Shown: positions 25,239 to 34,648, counted from the stretch's first letter. The stretch: DNA of 64,000 nt from Bacillus taeanensis (GCF_003318295.1 NZ_QOCW01000019.1:30823-94822), one strand, 5' to 3'. Program-made: numbers and translations. The notes: a model not told the origin generated them from the sequence alone.

Positions 25239-25717
25239 ATATTTCTTCTCCCTCTCTATATTTAATATATTCTTGTTGATTAAGTTTATACACCCCCTTA
25301 CCTTCTTATTTCTATTAGAAAAAACATTAAGGTCCAGGCGAAATATAAAACATTGACACCCTGGTATAATTAGATCATAAACGTTTTCAATAACTCCCAC
25401 TGGTATAGGAAAACATTTCCTTGTTTACGAAATGAGGAAATTGGTCGAACTGATGATCACTATTTATTAGTAAGCGTTTGCATTTTTGTGGTTGGGGAAT
25501 TCGTCGCTCACTTTCGCCATGTATTATATTCATTAAAGTTGTAGATAAGGTTATTGATTAAATAGTGTAAGATTGTAATTTAAATAGACTGAAGACCTTT
25601 CGTATTCGATCACCTAAAAGGTTTTGGGAATTCCCTCATAAACTCACATCATTGATTGTAAATGACTAGGTTTAATGAGGGTTTTTCAATCTATATAAGT
25701 CTTGAAAATCATGGTAA
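25239..25717. promoter_or_regulatory. Intergenic region upstream of the BCCT gene
   Basis: No gene. GTAAGCGTTTGCA at 25470-25482 is a cre/LacI-type box. TAAACGTTTTCA at about 25379 is a second, weaker one. A hairpin (CCCTCATAAAC / GTTTAATGAGGG, 25632-25683) with GTTTTTC on the plus side lies just past the end of the amine oxidase gene. Its T-run faces the wrong way for that gene, so its role as terminator is uncertain. Confidence 0.4.
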
Positions 25718-27109
25718 TTAATTAGAAACCACAGTCTTGAATTTCTTCTCTTTTTGAGATTCAAGAAGTCCGAATTCCAGGAAGCTATTAATACTTTGTG
25801 CTGCAGTGAATCCTGTTTGAATGGCTGTTTCAGTGTAATAGCTGCCTAAATAATCACCTGCTAAGAACAATCGCCCCGCAGATTTTGTTAAAATTGGCTG
25901 CAGTTCTGCACGACCTGGGAAAATATAAGCTGATCCGAATGGAAATTTCATTACGTGAGCCTCCACTACATGATCACTAAAACCAGGAAATATTTCATTT
26001 AAATCTTTCAATTTCAATTGAATAATTTCCTCATCAGATTTATCAATTAGCCGACGCCCGCTTTCCCCCGGTGAAAATGTCATAAAACTACTTCCTGGTT
26101 TCCTCTCAGTTTCTACTGAACGGACTAGATTCGATTGATGAAGAATAATGTCAAATGACCTTTTAGGCGTAGCAAAAGAATAGACATCATCCCAAACTTG
26201 TGGTCCTGTTTCATTTGTTAAAAATGCTGCACTCACATGGGGACCATATTTAATCTTACCAAGAGCGTCTGCGATTTCTGGGTCAATGTTTTTCGCTATT
26301 TTTTTTGTAATTGTGGCCGGAGTCGCAAGTACTGCATAACGTGCTTCCACCACATGATTCACGCCATCTTGAATATAGCTTACGACAACAGAGTCTTTTT
26401 TCTGAAGAACTTCTAAAACTTTTGCATTTAGTTGAACCCGTTCACCTAATGTTGATGCAATCGTGTTCGTAAGCGTTGATGGTCCCCCAACAATGTTATT
26501 CCCTAACCCATCATCTTTGTTCCATACAGTGTGGAAATACCCTACACCTGATCCTGCAGTCATTGTCTCAGGACTGCCAGTCGAACGGCTAACTGTAGGT
26601 CTAAAAATTGCATCTGCGTCTGGTGGTAATTTACCAGTAAAGTCGGCAAAAGTTCGATCATCCATAAATTCTAAAATTCGTTGTTGTCGAACTCGATAGT
26701 CCTCTCCCGGACGTTTTTTTGCTATTTTGCCATATTTGATAACAGCTGCACGCACTTTAGCACCTGCACGTATCATCGCAAATCTAGCTTTCCATGACAT
26801 AGGGGCCCTAAATGGATACAGTTCAACTGGACCATCTTTAAGCAGCTTCCCATTCAAAGACATTGCAGCTAAAATGCCAGGTACAGGTGCTGCAGTTATT
26901 CCTACAGATTTAAATAATTCATCTGTAGCTGAACCAGCTCCAGCATATAGATGTCCGCCCCAATTTAACCAATAATCTCCCCGGCGTTCAGAACGTACAC
27001 GGCCGCCAATACGGTCATCAGATTCTAAAAGTAAAATATCATGGTGTTTAAGACGCCAAGCAGCAGATAAACCAGCAAGTCCACCGCCTACTATAATTAC
27101 ATCTTTCAT
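25718..27109 (-). CDS. Flavin-containing amine oxidase
   Basis: The 463-residue monoamine-oxidase-family flavoprotein has the N-terminal FAD motif VIIVGGGLAGLSAAWRL (residues 4-20), IGGRVRSERR in the second conserved block, and the C-terminal FAD-contacting segment RLFLAGDYLGSYYTETAIQTG. It would oxidise a primary or secondary amine to an aldehyde or imine with O2 as acceptor. The start follows AAGGAGG. Neighbours on the same strand are a DapA-family gene upstream and the BCCT transporter downstream, and an aldehyde dehydrogenase is divergent, so an amine taken up by this island could be oxidised and then handled by those enzymes. Confidence 0.85.
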   Translation of the reverse strand: MKDVIIVGGGLAGLSAAWRLKHHDILLLESDDRIGGRVRSERRGDYWLNWGGHLYAGAGSATDELFKSVGITAAPVPGILAAMSLNGKLLKDGPVELYPFRAPMSWKARFAMIRAGAKVRAAVIKYGKIAKKRPGEDYRVRQQRILEFMDDRTFADFTGKLPPDADAIFRPTVSRSTGSPETMTAGSGVGYFHTVWNKDDGLGNNIVGGPSTLTNTIASTLGERVQLNAKVLEVLQKKDSVVVSYIQDGVNHVVEARYAVLATPATITKKIAKNIDPEIADALGKIKYGPHVSAAFLTNETGPQVWDDVYSFATPKRSFDIILHQSNLVRSVETERKPGSSFMTFSPGESGRRLIDKSDEEIIQLKLKDLNEIFPGFSDHVVEAHVMKFPFGSAYIFPGRAELQPILTKSAGRLFLAGDYLGSYYTETAIQTGFTAAQSINSFLEFGLLESQKEKKFKTVVSN

Positions 27110-27379
27110 TGTAATCCTCCTTAATTTAAATGATTTTCAAAATATATCATGATTATAGATTTATAATTTTAAATATTTAAAAAATTTAAGGTGTAACTGT
27201 TTCAAATAAGGGAATCTTGAAACAGTTACTAAAATGGGGGGCATATAAACTACCAATGAACTCTTCATATCGTTATTAACGAATTTTATGAACTGTCTCA
27301 ATTTATTCCATCAATAAATTTAGTTAGATGTTTTTTGTTACAGGTTTATTTTTTAAATCCTAAGTTTAAATAAGTCGTG
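27110..27379. other. Gap between DapA-family gene and amine oxidase
   Basis: This 270-bp AT-rich stretch has no gene. GTAACTGTTTCAA...TTGAAACAGTTAC (about 27190-27227) is a near-perfect inverted repeat, but no T-run follows on the minus strand. It may be a regulator site or a weak attenuator between the two genes. Confidence 0.4.
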
Positions 27380-28288
27380 TTAATTAACAATACTATCTTT
27401 TACTGGACAACCTAATTCAGTTAATATTGTTGCAATCTTTGATTTGAAATTTTCGGAAGCAGGCACTAGAGGCAATCTGCTTGATCCTCCTGATAATCCT
27501 AGTACTTCCAAGCCTGCCTTTACTGTTCCTGGAATAGTTTCTTCTTCAATAGCATTATATAACTCTAGCAGTTCCTGATTTAATTTAGTTGCTTCTTTTA
27601 AGTTGTTTTCATTTACGATTAAATCATATAATTTTGCTAATTTTTTCGGAGCCAAGTTGTGGACTACTCCAACAGCACCATGTCCCCCTAATGCTAATGT
27701 AGGTAAGATTAAATGTTCAAATCCAGTAAGTACCGCGAAGTTTGGATTGTTTTTTGTTAATGCAATAAGTTTAGAAGTATGCTGTCCATCAGTCGTATTT
27801 TTAATACCAACAATTCCATCTATTTGACTTATTTCATTAATTAATTCTGGATCAAGTTCAACACCTGTAGCATCTGGATAATGATAGATTACAATTCCAA
27901 TGCTGGAATTTTCTGCTACTGCCTTGTAATGATCAATAATTCCTTGTCTACTAGTTGTCATATAATAAGGATTAATTACCAGGGCACAATCTGCACCAAC
28001 TTCAGCTGCATATTTAGTAAGTTCAATTGTATCTTCTGTTCGGTGACATCCTGTACCGGCCATAACAGGTAACCTACCGTTTGATGTTTCACAAACAAAT
28101 TTAATTACTTCTTTTCGTTCTTCCATGCTCATTAGTGAGTATTCTCCAGTACTTCCTCCTACTAAAAGACAGTTCATTCCTCCATCTATCAAATGTTCTA
28201 GTAGTTGTTCAAGCCCCTTATAGTCAATACTGTTATCCTCTTTCATAGGTGTAGGTACAGCTGGGATCATTCCAAAAGGTTTATACAT
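27380..28288 (-). CDS. DapA-family lyase/dehydratase (second paralogue)
   Basis: This 302-residue barrel protein is clearly paralogous to the protein at 17416 (GGSTGEYSLMSMEERK, VIYHYPDATG with the Tyr, GIKNTTDG with the Schiff-base Lys). The AGGAGG site precedes the ATG. As with its paralogue, a role in cleaving or dehydrating a keto-acid from amino-acid oxidation is more likely than lysine biosynthesis, because dapA normally sits with other dap genes and the neighbours here are catabolic. A cre/LacI-type box lies upstream at 28347, so it is probably repressed by preferred sugars. Confidence 0.78.
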   Translation of the reverse strand: MYKPFGMIPAVPTPMKEDNSIDYKGLEQLLEHLIDGGMNCLLVGGSTGEYSLMSMEERKEVIKFVCETSNGRLPVMAGTGCHRTEDTIELTKYAAEVGADCALVINPYYMTTSRQGIIDHYKAVAENSSIGIVIYHYPDATGVELDPELINEISQIDGIVGIKNTTDGQHTSKLIALTKNNPNFAVLTGFEHLILPTLALGGHGAVGVVHNLAPKKLAKLYDLIVNENNLKEATKLNQELLELYNAIEEETIPGTVKAGLEVLGLSGGSSRLPLVPASENFKSKIATILTELGCPVKDSIVN

Positions 28289-28975
28289 ATTTTTCTCCTC
28301 CTCTTATTTTAAGAACTATTATTAAATAATTAATTAACCAACTTTCGAAAACGATTACATTTCCGAAGCTATTAATTACTATGGGTTTATATTATCACCA
28401 AAGTGGAACTTTATCAATCTTTTTTTTAAAAAAGATAATAAAAATTCCCTTTTTGGAGGGATATAAAATAGAGACACACTAAGGACATTACCCATAGGAT
28501 CTCTATTTGTTTGTAAGAATTTTCACCACTTAAAATAATAAATAGACTCTATAGACATATAGAAACCCATTATCAAGCCATATCAAGTAAACCAAATAAA
28601 TAAATTCACTTATACAATAACTAGCATTCAAATTTTACGAAAATATTGAAGGTAATGTTTAACAAGGTAATATCAATGTTGTGTACATGTGAGAAAAAGA
28701 AGAAAGGGCGGACAAAACTATGATAATAAATGATAGTCATGAAAAAATGTCATACAAGCTTTAAAGAGTCGCTTTCAAATAAACATAAGGTTATGTGACT
28801 ATATTTTATTTTCTAAATATTAAATAAATGAAATAATATATTCCCTTTTAAAAAAAACGGTTTACAATAATTCATTTTGTTGGTAGTATTTAATTCATCA
28901 AATGATTTAAAAGATTTAGTTATTTACAATTTTTAAAAAGAAAATATTAAAAACTAAAAAAGAGAGGTATCTAAA
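28289..28975. promoter_or_regulatory. Divergent intergenic region between DapA-family and ALDH genes
   Basis: This is 687 bp without a gene. GAAAACGATTACA (28347-28359) is a cre/LacI-type box close to the DapA-family start. A 9-bp inverted repeat AAATAGAGA / TCTCTATTT with a 26-nt loop sits at about 28467-28511. Otherwise the DNA is AT-rich and contains presumed promoters for both directions. I see no recognised riboswitch. Confidence 0.45.
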
Positions 28976-30469
28976 ATGAAAGCAACTGATTACAAATTAA
29001 AACCTAAAGTAAAAGAATTCTTGGAAGAGCCTATTGGTCTTTATATTAATGGAGAATACGTACCAGCAGTTAGCGGAAAAACATTCGATGTCCTTAACCC
29101 TGCTACTGAAGAAGTAATTGCACAAGTTAGCGAAGCACAAACTGAAGATATCGACCTTGCTGTTCAAGCTGCAAGAAAAGCATTTGATGAAGGTGAATGG
29201 CCAGAAATGGAAGCGGCTACACGTTCACATCTTATTTATAAGTTCGCAAATCTTTTGGAAGAAAACCGTGAAGAGCTTGCACAGCTCGAGTCCTTAGATA
29301 ACGGTAAACCATATAAAATTGCATTAACAGATGATGTTGATGGATCAATTCAACACTTCAGATATTATTCAGGTTTCGCAACGAAAATTCAAGGAAAAAC
29401 AACACAAGTATCACCAGAATATGTGAATTATACTGTGCACGAACCTGTAGGGGTTGTAGGACAAATTATTCCATGGAATTTTCCACTTTTGATGGCTGCT
29501 TGGAAGCTCGGATCGGCTCTAGCTGTTGGCTGTACAGTTGTTATTAAACCTGCAAGTGAAACGCCGCTTTCTCTACTTTATATAGCAAAACTGCTCAAAG
29601 AAGCTGGTTTTCCAGACGGTGTTGTGAACATCACTCCTGGCTCTGGTCGAGTTGCTGGAGACGCCATTGTTACCCATAATATGGTGGACAAAGTGTCGTT
29701 CACTGGATCAACAGGTGTCGGAAAAGAAGTTATGAAGAAATCTGCAGATCAAATCAAAGGAGTCACGCTTGAATTAGGCGGTAAATCACCTACAATCATC
29801 CTAGAGGATGCCAATCTAGAAGAAGCAATTGAAGGGGCATTTAACGGTACAATGTACAATCATGGACAAAACTGCAGTGCTTGTACACGAGTCTACGTTC
29901 ATCGTAAACATTATGATCAGGTATTGGAAGCATTGGCAGAACGTGCGAACATGTTGAAAGTGGGCCCAGGAATGGATCCGGAAACAGATATGGGTCCACT
30001 CGTCTCAGCAAAACAGAAACAAACTGTTCTTGATTATATCGAGCAAGGAAAAAGAGAAGGTGCACGTCTTATTGCAGGAGGTGAAAAAGTATTTAATGAA
30101 GGTTATTTTGTTCAACCAACGATTTTTGCAGATGTAACAGATGACATGACGATTGCACGTGAAGAAATCTTTGGTCCAGTAATGTCTGTTTTCGTTTTTG
30201 ATACTGTTGAAGAAGTAATTAAAAGAGCAAATGACAGCGATTATGGTTTGGCGGCTAGTATTTGGACAGAAAATATAAAGTCTGGTCATTATATTGCCCG
30301 TAAATTACAAGCAGGGACTGTTTGGATTAATGACGTTGGTCTTGAGTGGGAGACAATGCCATTTGGCGGATACAAACAATCTGGCATTGGACGCGAAATG
30401 GGTGGAGAGTATGGCTTAGAGAATTACACGGAAGTAAAAAGTGTATATGTGAATATTAAACAACTATAG
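28976..30469 (+). CDS. NAD(P)-dependent aldehyde dehydrogenase (DhaS-like)
   Basis: The 497-residue ALDH has the Glu of LELGGKSPTIIL, the catalytic Cys of HGQNCSACTRV, FTGSTGVGKEV for the cofactor and the C-terminal PFGGYKQSGIGREMGGEYGLENY. It is most like the broad-range bacillar DhaS/ALDH1-type enzymes. The ATG follows AGAGAGG. Divergent from the DapA-family and amine oxidase genes, it probably oxidises the aldehyde those steps produce. It is only distantly related to the ALDH at 14614, so it is not a recent duplicate. Confidence 0.88.
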   Translation: MKATDYKLKPKVKEFLEEPIGLYINGEYVPAVSGKTFDVLNPATEEVIAQVSEAQTEDIDLAVQAARKAFDEGEWPEMEAATRSHLIYKFANLLEENREELAQLESLDNGKPYKIALTDDVDGSIQHFRYYSGFATKIQGKTTQVSPEYVNYTVHEPVGVVGQIIPWNFPLLMAAWKLGSALAVGCTVVIKPASETPLSLLYIAKLLKEAGFPDGVVNITPGSGRVAGDAIVTHNMVDKVSFTGSTGVGKEVMKKSADQIKGVTLELGGKSPTIILEDANLEEAIEGAFNGTMYNHGQNCSACTRVYVHRKHYDQVLEALAERANMLKVGPGMDPETDMGPLVSAKQKQTVLDYIEQGKREGARLIAGGEKVFNEGYFVQPTIFADVTDDMTIAREEIFGPVMSVFVFDTVEEVIKRANDSDYGLAASIWTENIKSGHYIARKLQAGTVWINDVGLEWETMPFGGYKQSGIGREMGGEYGLENYTEVKSVYVNIKQL

Positions 30470-30502
30470 ACTGGAAAATTTAAAAATCATGTAAATAAAG
30501 GG

Positions 30503-30538
30503 AAGCTGCACTCCTATTTAGATGGGTGCAGCTTTTCT
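30503..30538 (+). terminator. Terminator after the second ALDH
   Basis: AAGCTGCAC / GTGCAGCTT form a perfect stem with a 14-nt loop and a TTTC tail. Confidence 0.75.
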
Positions 30539-30561
30539 ATGTTTTTGAAAGAATATTTAAT

Positions 30562-30582
30562 ATACCAACTCTCTGTTGGTAT
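30562..30582 (+). promoter_or_regulatory. Perfect palindrome just before the EamA ribosome site
   Basis: ATACCAAC and GTTGGTAT face each other across TCTCT. It lies about 10 bp before the GGGGAGG site, so it could be a repressor operator or a hairpin that hides the ribosome site. Confidence 0.45.
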
Positions 30583-30604
30583 TTAGACGGGGAGGAAAAG
30601 ATCG

Positions 30605-31513
30605 ATGGAAAACAAATTAGCCTTATTATTTATCGGCGCAGGGGCAGCTTTATGGGGGCTTATTGGTATTTTTGTATCATACTTGTACGAAATAGGTTTT
30701 TCACCAACACAGGTTGTTACAGTTCGTGCTTTATCTGCATCTTTATTTTTAGTATGTTATGTCATGATCAAGAATCGGCAGTTATTTAGAATCAAAGTAT
30801 CTGATAGTAAATATTTTATTGGAACTGGAGTTTTTAGTATTGTCCTTTTTAATTGGTGTTTATTTAGTGCGATTGAAGAAACATCTATTTCCATTGCATC
30901 CATTCTTCTTTACACAGCACCTGCATTTGTAACTATTTTATCAAGATTAATTTTTAAAGAATCTTTAACGACACGAAAGGTTATCGCTTTAATTACGACA
31001 TTTGTCGGTTGTTCATTTGTTATTGGCATACTGCCGAATACGAATGAATCAATTTCATTATATGGATTCATTCTTGGGCTTGGTTCAGGTCTTTTTTATG
31101 CACTTTACAGTATATTTGGGAAATTTTCGTTAAAAAAGTATGACTCTTTAACTGTTACTGTTTATACTTTTTTGTTCGCAGCAATGGCAGTAACTCCTTT
31201 TAGTGGACTATGGCACGTACTACCTTTATTTTCAGATATTAGAGTATGGTTCTATATAATAGGTCTTGGTTTTCTCTCAACAATGCTTCCCTTCCTTTTG
31301 TATACAAAAGGTCTAAACACAATAGAATCAAGTCGAGCATCTATCATAGCTACTATAGAACCTGTAGTTGCAGCCTTAATCGGATTTATGGTTTTCCATG
31401 AAAAGTTAAATTTATGGCAATACATGGGGGTAGCTTTTGTTATTGCAGCTGTCATTATTACATCCAAAAAGTCTACTAAGAAAGCATTAATTTCTAATGA
31501 ATTATCTCTTTGA
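30605..31513 (+). CDS. EamA/DMT-superfamily transporter
   Basis: This 302-residue membrane protein has ten predicted hydrophobic helices in two EamA repeats of five. The first repeat begins FIGAGAALWGLIGIFVSYL; the second ends IIATIEPVVAALIGFMVFHEKL, the typical EamA closing motif. Such permeases export amino acids or other small metabolites. The start follows GGGGAGG. It is monocistronic between two terminators, with a palindrome immediately upstream. Its place beside amine-catabolic genes suggests efflux of an intermediate, but this is not shown. Confidence 0.88.
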   Translation: MENKLALLFIGAGAALWGLIGIFVSYLYEIGFSPTQVVTVRALSASLFLVCYVMIKNRQLFRIKVSDSKYFIGTGVFSIVLFNWCLFSAIEETSISIASILLYTAPAFVTILSRLIFKESLTTRKVIALITTFVGCSFVIGILPNTNESISLYGFILGLGSGLFYALYSIFGKFSLKKYDSLTVTVYTFLFAAMAVTPFSGLWHVLPLFSDIRVWFYIIGLGFLSTMLPFLLYTKGLNTIESSRASIIATIEPVVAALIGFMVFHEKLNLWQYMGVAFVIAAVIITSKKSTKKALISNELSL

Positions 31514-31572
31514 AATCAAAGAATGCTAGATGGATAAAGTAACAGGATAAACATCATTAATAAAAAATAAAG

Positions 31573-31599
31573 AACCATTGGGGTTATCCAATGGTTTTC
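31573..31599 (+). terminator. Terminator between EamA and RpiR genes
   Basis: AACCATTGG / CCAATGGTT with a short loop and TTTT. The symmetric stem could serve the convergent rpiR-type gene as well. Confidence 0.8.
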
Positions 31600-31666
31600 G
31601 CACTTTCCACTTATTTTAAAGCTTAAACTTTTTCTTCAGCTTGGATAAACAATTGTTTTTCTAGTC

Positions 31667-32536
31667 TTAATAGGAAAATGTTATATTTTTTTCTATCAGT
31701 GTTTTTTCAAGTCTTTTCAACTTTTTAATCGATTCTTCTGATGTTCGTTTCCCAATTTCAATTACTAATGCATCTATCAATGCCATAATAGGTATTACTG
31801 AAAATTGTTCTTCACTAACTTCTACTTTTAACGTTACAGACGCATATGAAATAATTGGACATGAGATATGGTCTGTTATTAATATAATCCTATTACCTAG
31901 TTCATAGGTCAGCTTAACTGCTTCAATAATTCGATTTGTGTATGGTTCGAATGCAAAAACCACTAAAATTTCATTCTCTTCAAATTGCAAAATCTTGTCA
32001 TAAATTACTTCTGTATCATGACTTAGTTGCCTTATCTTAGGATAGAATTCTCCAAGAAGCTGTTCGAAATATAATGCAGTTGCTTTGTACGGTCGAGTTC
32101 CCAAAACATTGATATAACTTGATTTTATAATGCAATCAACTGCATCTTCAAAATTTTCCATTAAACTAGAATCTAATGATTTGTTTAATAAATTAACTGA
32201 TTCTTCCCAAACTTGCACTAAAGTTGGAGCTTTTTCTTCTTCTTTTTCAATTTCTGTAAAAGACTTCTGTAATGTCCATTTCGAAACAGAAGGCACCGAT
32301 TCATCATAGATATCTTTTCGTAAGTCATTAAAATTTTCATAGCCTAAGGCATCTATCGTACGCATCACAGTTGAGATTCCAACGTTGGCATTACTGGCAA
32401 GCTCTTTAATTGTTATTAATCCTATTGATTGATGATTTTTAAGAATATAATCGCATAACTGTCTTTGTTTTTTCGGTAAAGAATCTTTAATATCAACTAT
32501 TTTATCAATTGTTGTTGTTTGATTATATAAACTCAT
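31667..32536 (-). CDS. MurR/RpiR-family transcriptional regulator
   Basis: The 289-residue protein has an N-terminal HTH_6 domain (residues 1-77, IGLITIKELASNANVGISTVMRTIDALGY) and a C-terminal SIS sugar-isomerase domain (about 125-255, INVLGTRPYKATALYFEQLL, EILVVFAFEPYTNR). RpiR proteins sense phosphosugars or related ligands through the SIS domain and act as repressors or activators. It is convergent with the EamA gene and is the only regulator inside the second catabolic island, so it may control the BCCT, amine oxidase, DapA and ALDH genes. A weak cre-like GGAAGCGTTTATA lies at about 32789 upstream. Confidence 0.88.
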   Translation of the reverse strand: MSLYNQTTTIDKIVDIKDSLPKKQRQLCDYILKNHQSIGLITIKELASNANVGISTVMRTIDALGYENFNDLRKDIYDESVPSVSKWTLQKSFTEIEKEEEKAPTLVQVWEESVNLLNKSLDSSLMENFEDAVDCIIKSSYINVLGTRPYKATALYFEQLLGEFYPKIRQLSHDTEVIYDKILQFEENEILVVFAFEPYTNRIIEAVKLTYELGNRIILITDHISCPIISYASVTLKVEVSEEQFSVIPIMALIDALVIEIGKRTSEESIKKLKRLEKTLIEKNITFSY

Positions 32537-32972
32537 TTAAATCCCCTTTTCACCTTGAATTTATAGATTATCCGTGAAAATTGATTTGCCCGTTCTTTAG
32601 CCATAAATCAGTCTTTCATTTTGTAATAATTTCCGTTACTATTGAATATGCGGCAATGCTCTCATTGAAAATGTTATATTAATTGTCAAGATGATTGTAT
32701 ATATACCGAATTCCTTTTATTATAGCAAGGATAACTGTAAAAATGCTCCTCCAATTCTACATATATTCTACAACTTCATTTGATTAGTGGAAGCGTTTAT
32801 AGTTATATGAGTGGGGAAAATAACGAACATCTTTTTTCTTTTCATAAACCTGCTTTAACATATCCTCATTTCATGTCTAATTTTATGAGTTCATTATAAA
32901 AGGCTAACCGGGTCTGGTGCAAAGATAATTTATAAAAAAACGTAGGACATAAATTTCCTGCTGACTTATGGA
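32537..32972. other. Intergenic region upstream of the RpiR gene
   Basis: AT-rich and without a gene. It holds the rpiR promoter region and a TATAAT (minus strand, about 32893-32898). GGAAGCGTTTATA near 32789 resembles a cre. No RNA gene is recognised. Confidence 0.35.
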
Positions 32973-33122
32973 TTATGATGCGGTGCCAAATAGTTTATTA
33001 ATGAATTCTTTCCAATTTTGAGCAGACTCCACCCCTTGGTGAAGCTGCTTCTTTTTAATGATATGTATCGCTTCATAATCCAAAAAAATAGTAAGTAAAT
33101 CAACTTCTATGTTTCCAAAGCA
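32973..33122 (-). pseudogene. Unidentified C-terminal coding relic
   Basis: About 47 codons remain open on the minus strand and end in a proper stop (EVDLLTIFLDYEAIHIIKKK followed by QLHQGVESAQNWKEFINKLFG). An in-frame stop lies immediately upstream and there is no start codon or ribosome site. The residue pattern looks like real protein, so this is probably the tail of a decayed gene. I do not recognise the family. Confidence 0.3.
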
Positions 33123-33136
33123 TTATTTTTAACCAG

Positions 33137-33170
33137 CACACCTTGATCACTATTAGCTCAAGGTGTTTTG
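33137..33170 (+). terminator. Terminator hairpin next to the gerAB relic (copy 1 of 3)
   Basis: CACCTTGA / TCAAGGTG with TTTT on the plus side. It is the same hairpin as at 39859 and 41172, so it was carried along when the gerAB segment was duplicated. Confidence 0.6.
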
Positions 33171-33214
33171 TTGGTTCCGAGAAGGTCATTTTACGAAAAC
33201 TTTTTATTACAAAC

Positions 33215-34323
33215 TTATGTACTTTTACCTAGCATGTTTTTTCTAAAGATAGCTATTCCAAACAATAACAATGGCAGGAATATACCAATTGTAAAGGAAT
33301 AAGGAATCCAAACGGTTGTTTCAAATGTTTGCATATAGGCGTTATTTGGATATATTACTAAGGAAAAGGGAATTAAAAACATCCCTAAAGGAAGAATCAA
33401 TGGTCGATAATTATTTAACTTTAACATTTGGCTAAGACCTAAAACAGCTCCATAAAAATACATTGTCATCTTAAAATAAATTGTAATAAACCAGATTGTA
33501 GCCATAACAGCTTCTATACGTTCAATAAAATTTCCTATATTAATTTTTAAAAATAATTCATAGCTTGGATACTGGTGTAATGAAGTAATATAATGCCCAA
33601 GAACTAAAATACTTAAAAGAATAATAATGATAAGTATAATTCCTCCAATAACTGACCCAAAAATAAACGCTTTTTTAGCTTTTATTGGTTGGTTTACATG
33701 AGAGGGAAAGATCATTAATAACGTTATAAGCGTTAGAAAAGTATTGTTAAAATAGAGTAAAATCCCCCATGAATTATAGATTTGATATCTTCTCCAAATA
33801 TGGGCTGCATATTTTGAAACTCTATTTGTGGGGAAATGGTTATGACTAAAATGAGAAAAAGCAATAAAACGAAAGGGATTACAAATTCGGCGAAACGCGC
33901 TAAGACTTCAATTCCATAGTAAACACCCATCATTAAAATGGTTGTAAAAAGAATGATAATTGATTGAATTGGTGTTCCAGGCAGCATTTGTGTGGTCAAG
34001 AAATTCCCAACATAAAATAATAGTGCTGCAGTACTGTATAAGAAAAAAGAAACATAGATAAAAGCAACCATATTACCTATCCACTTTCCTAAAAGCTTAA
34101 TGCTTAGTTCTACCAACGTCATATTTGGAAAAATGTTTCCTAAAGCATTATAGAACAATACCAATAATAAACCTATTCCTGTAAAGAGTATTGCAGAAAT
34201 CCAACCATCTTGTTTTGCTTCGGTTGCTACAGTGGTTGGCACAAATAAGATGGTTGTTCCAATTGTAAAAAGAATCACAGATATCATAAATTGACGGGTG
34301 GATATTTTCTCTTTCTCAATCAT
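33215..34323 (-). pseudogene. gerAB-type spore germination permease, frameshifted copy
   Basis: Two frames (34323-33733 and 33715-33215) together match, end to end, the intact GerAB at 39937-41043. The break is a 2-base length difference near 33750-33765: this copy has TTTTACTC where the intact gene has CTGTTC. After it the sequence continues in the other frame with the expected residues. GerAB proteins are membrane subunits of nutrient germinant receptors of the APC superfamily. No gerAA or gerAC is adjacent. The two pieces could not make a normal 368-residue protein, so it is called a pseudogene. Confidence 0.85.
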
Positions 34324-34500
34324 TTTTCCACTCCTTGTTCTTTTTAGAAGATTAATGTATTTACTTTTGTTATTTGTATGAGTTCTATATTCAGTTTAGC
34401 AAAATATCTACTTGTTTAAACTCATTAACTGCCTAAAAAAGCAGTTTGATCTTTCGAAAGTTTAGCTTTTTGAGAGTCAAAAATATCATTTTTAATTTAA
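34324..34500. other. Upstream region of the gerAB relic
   Basis: The first roughly 90 bp correspond to the region upstream of the intact gerAB (both contain AGAAGATTAATGTATT and TTTTGTTATTTGT), so the duplicated segment includes the promoter. No gene is present. Confidence 0.5.
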
Positions 34501-34559
34501 CGACATTCAGCCAGAAGTCCCCTTCCTCAAGCGCAAAGCGGTAGGGAGGGGAGGTTCAT
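34501..34559 (+). mobile_element. Deleted solo copy of the TnpB IS (MITE-like remnant)
   Basis: The 59 bp equal the two ends of the IS at 3456-5067, joined at their shared repeat TTGAGGAAGGGG (here on the opposite strand, CCCCTTCCTCAA). TTTAA lies directly before the CGACATTCAGCC end, as it does for the full IS. The other end is GAGGTTCAT. It has no coding content. It is a deletion derivative that may still be mobilised in trans. Confidence 0.75.
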
Positions 34560-34609
34560 CATTTTGAAATTTCATGTTTTATCTAACTGAATATAATGAA
34601 TAATGAATA

Positions 34610-34648
34610 ACAAACAGCCTCCATTTTTAAAAATGAAGGCTGTTTGTC
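34610..34648 (-). terminator. Terminator of the GPH-permease operon
   Basis: ACAAACAGCCT...AGGCTGTTTGT forms a long stem with CATTTTT/AAAAATG extending it. On the minus strand it lies about 100 bp past the permease stop. The stem is symmetric and could work in both directions. Confidence 0.75.

Noticed and set aside
25632..25687. Terminator of the amine oxidase gene
   Set aside because: The T-run follows the hairpin on the plus strand, but the gene is on the minus strand; kept only as an uncertain note.
28467..28512. Riboswitch in the long region before the second ALDH gene
   Set aside because: Only a simple 9-bp inverted repeat with a 26-nt loop is seen; no known riboswitch core could be matched.
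32871..32935. Possible sixth PucR-type box (ATGTCTAATTTTATGAGTTC and a minus-strand TATAATGAACTCAT) near the RpiR gene
   Set aside because: The only match in the 37-bp register has about 10 of 18 positions and lacks GTCTAATGA; the plus-strand GTCTAATTT has no -10 at the right distance.
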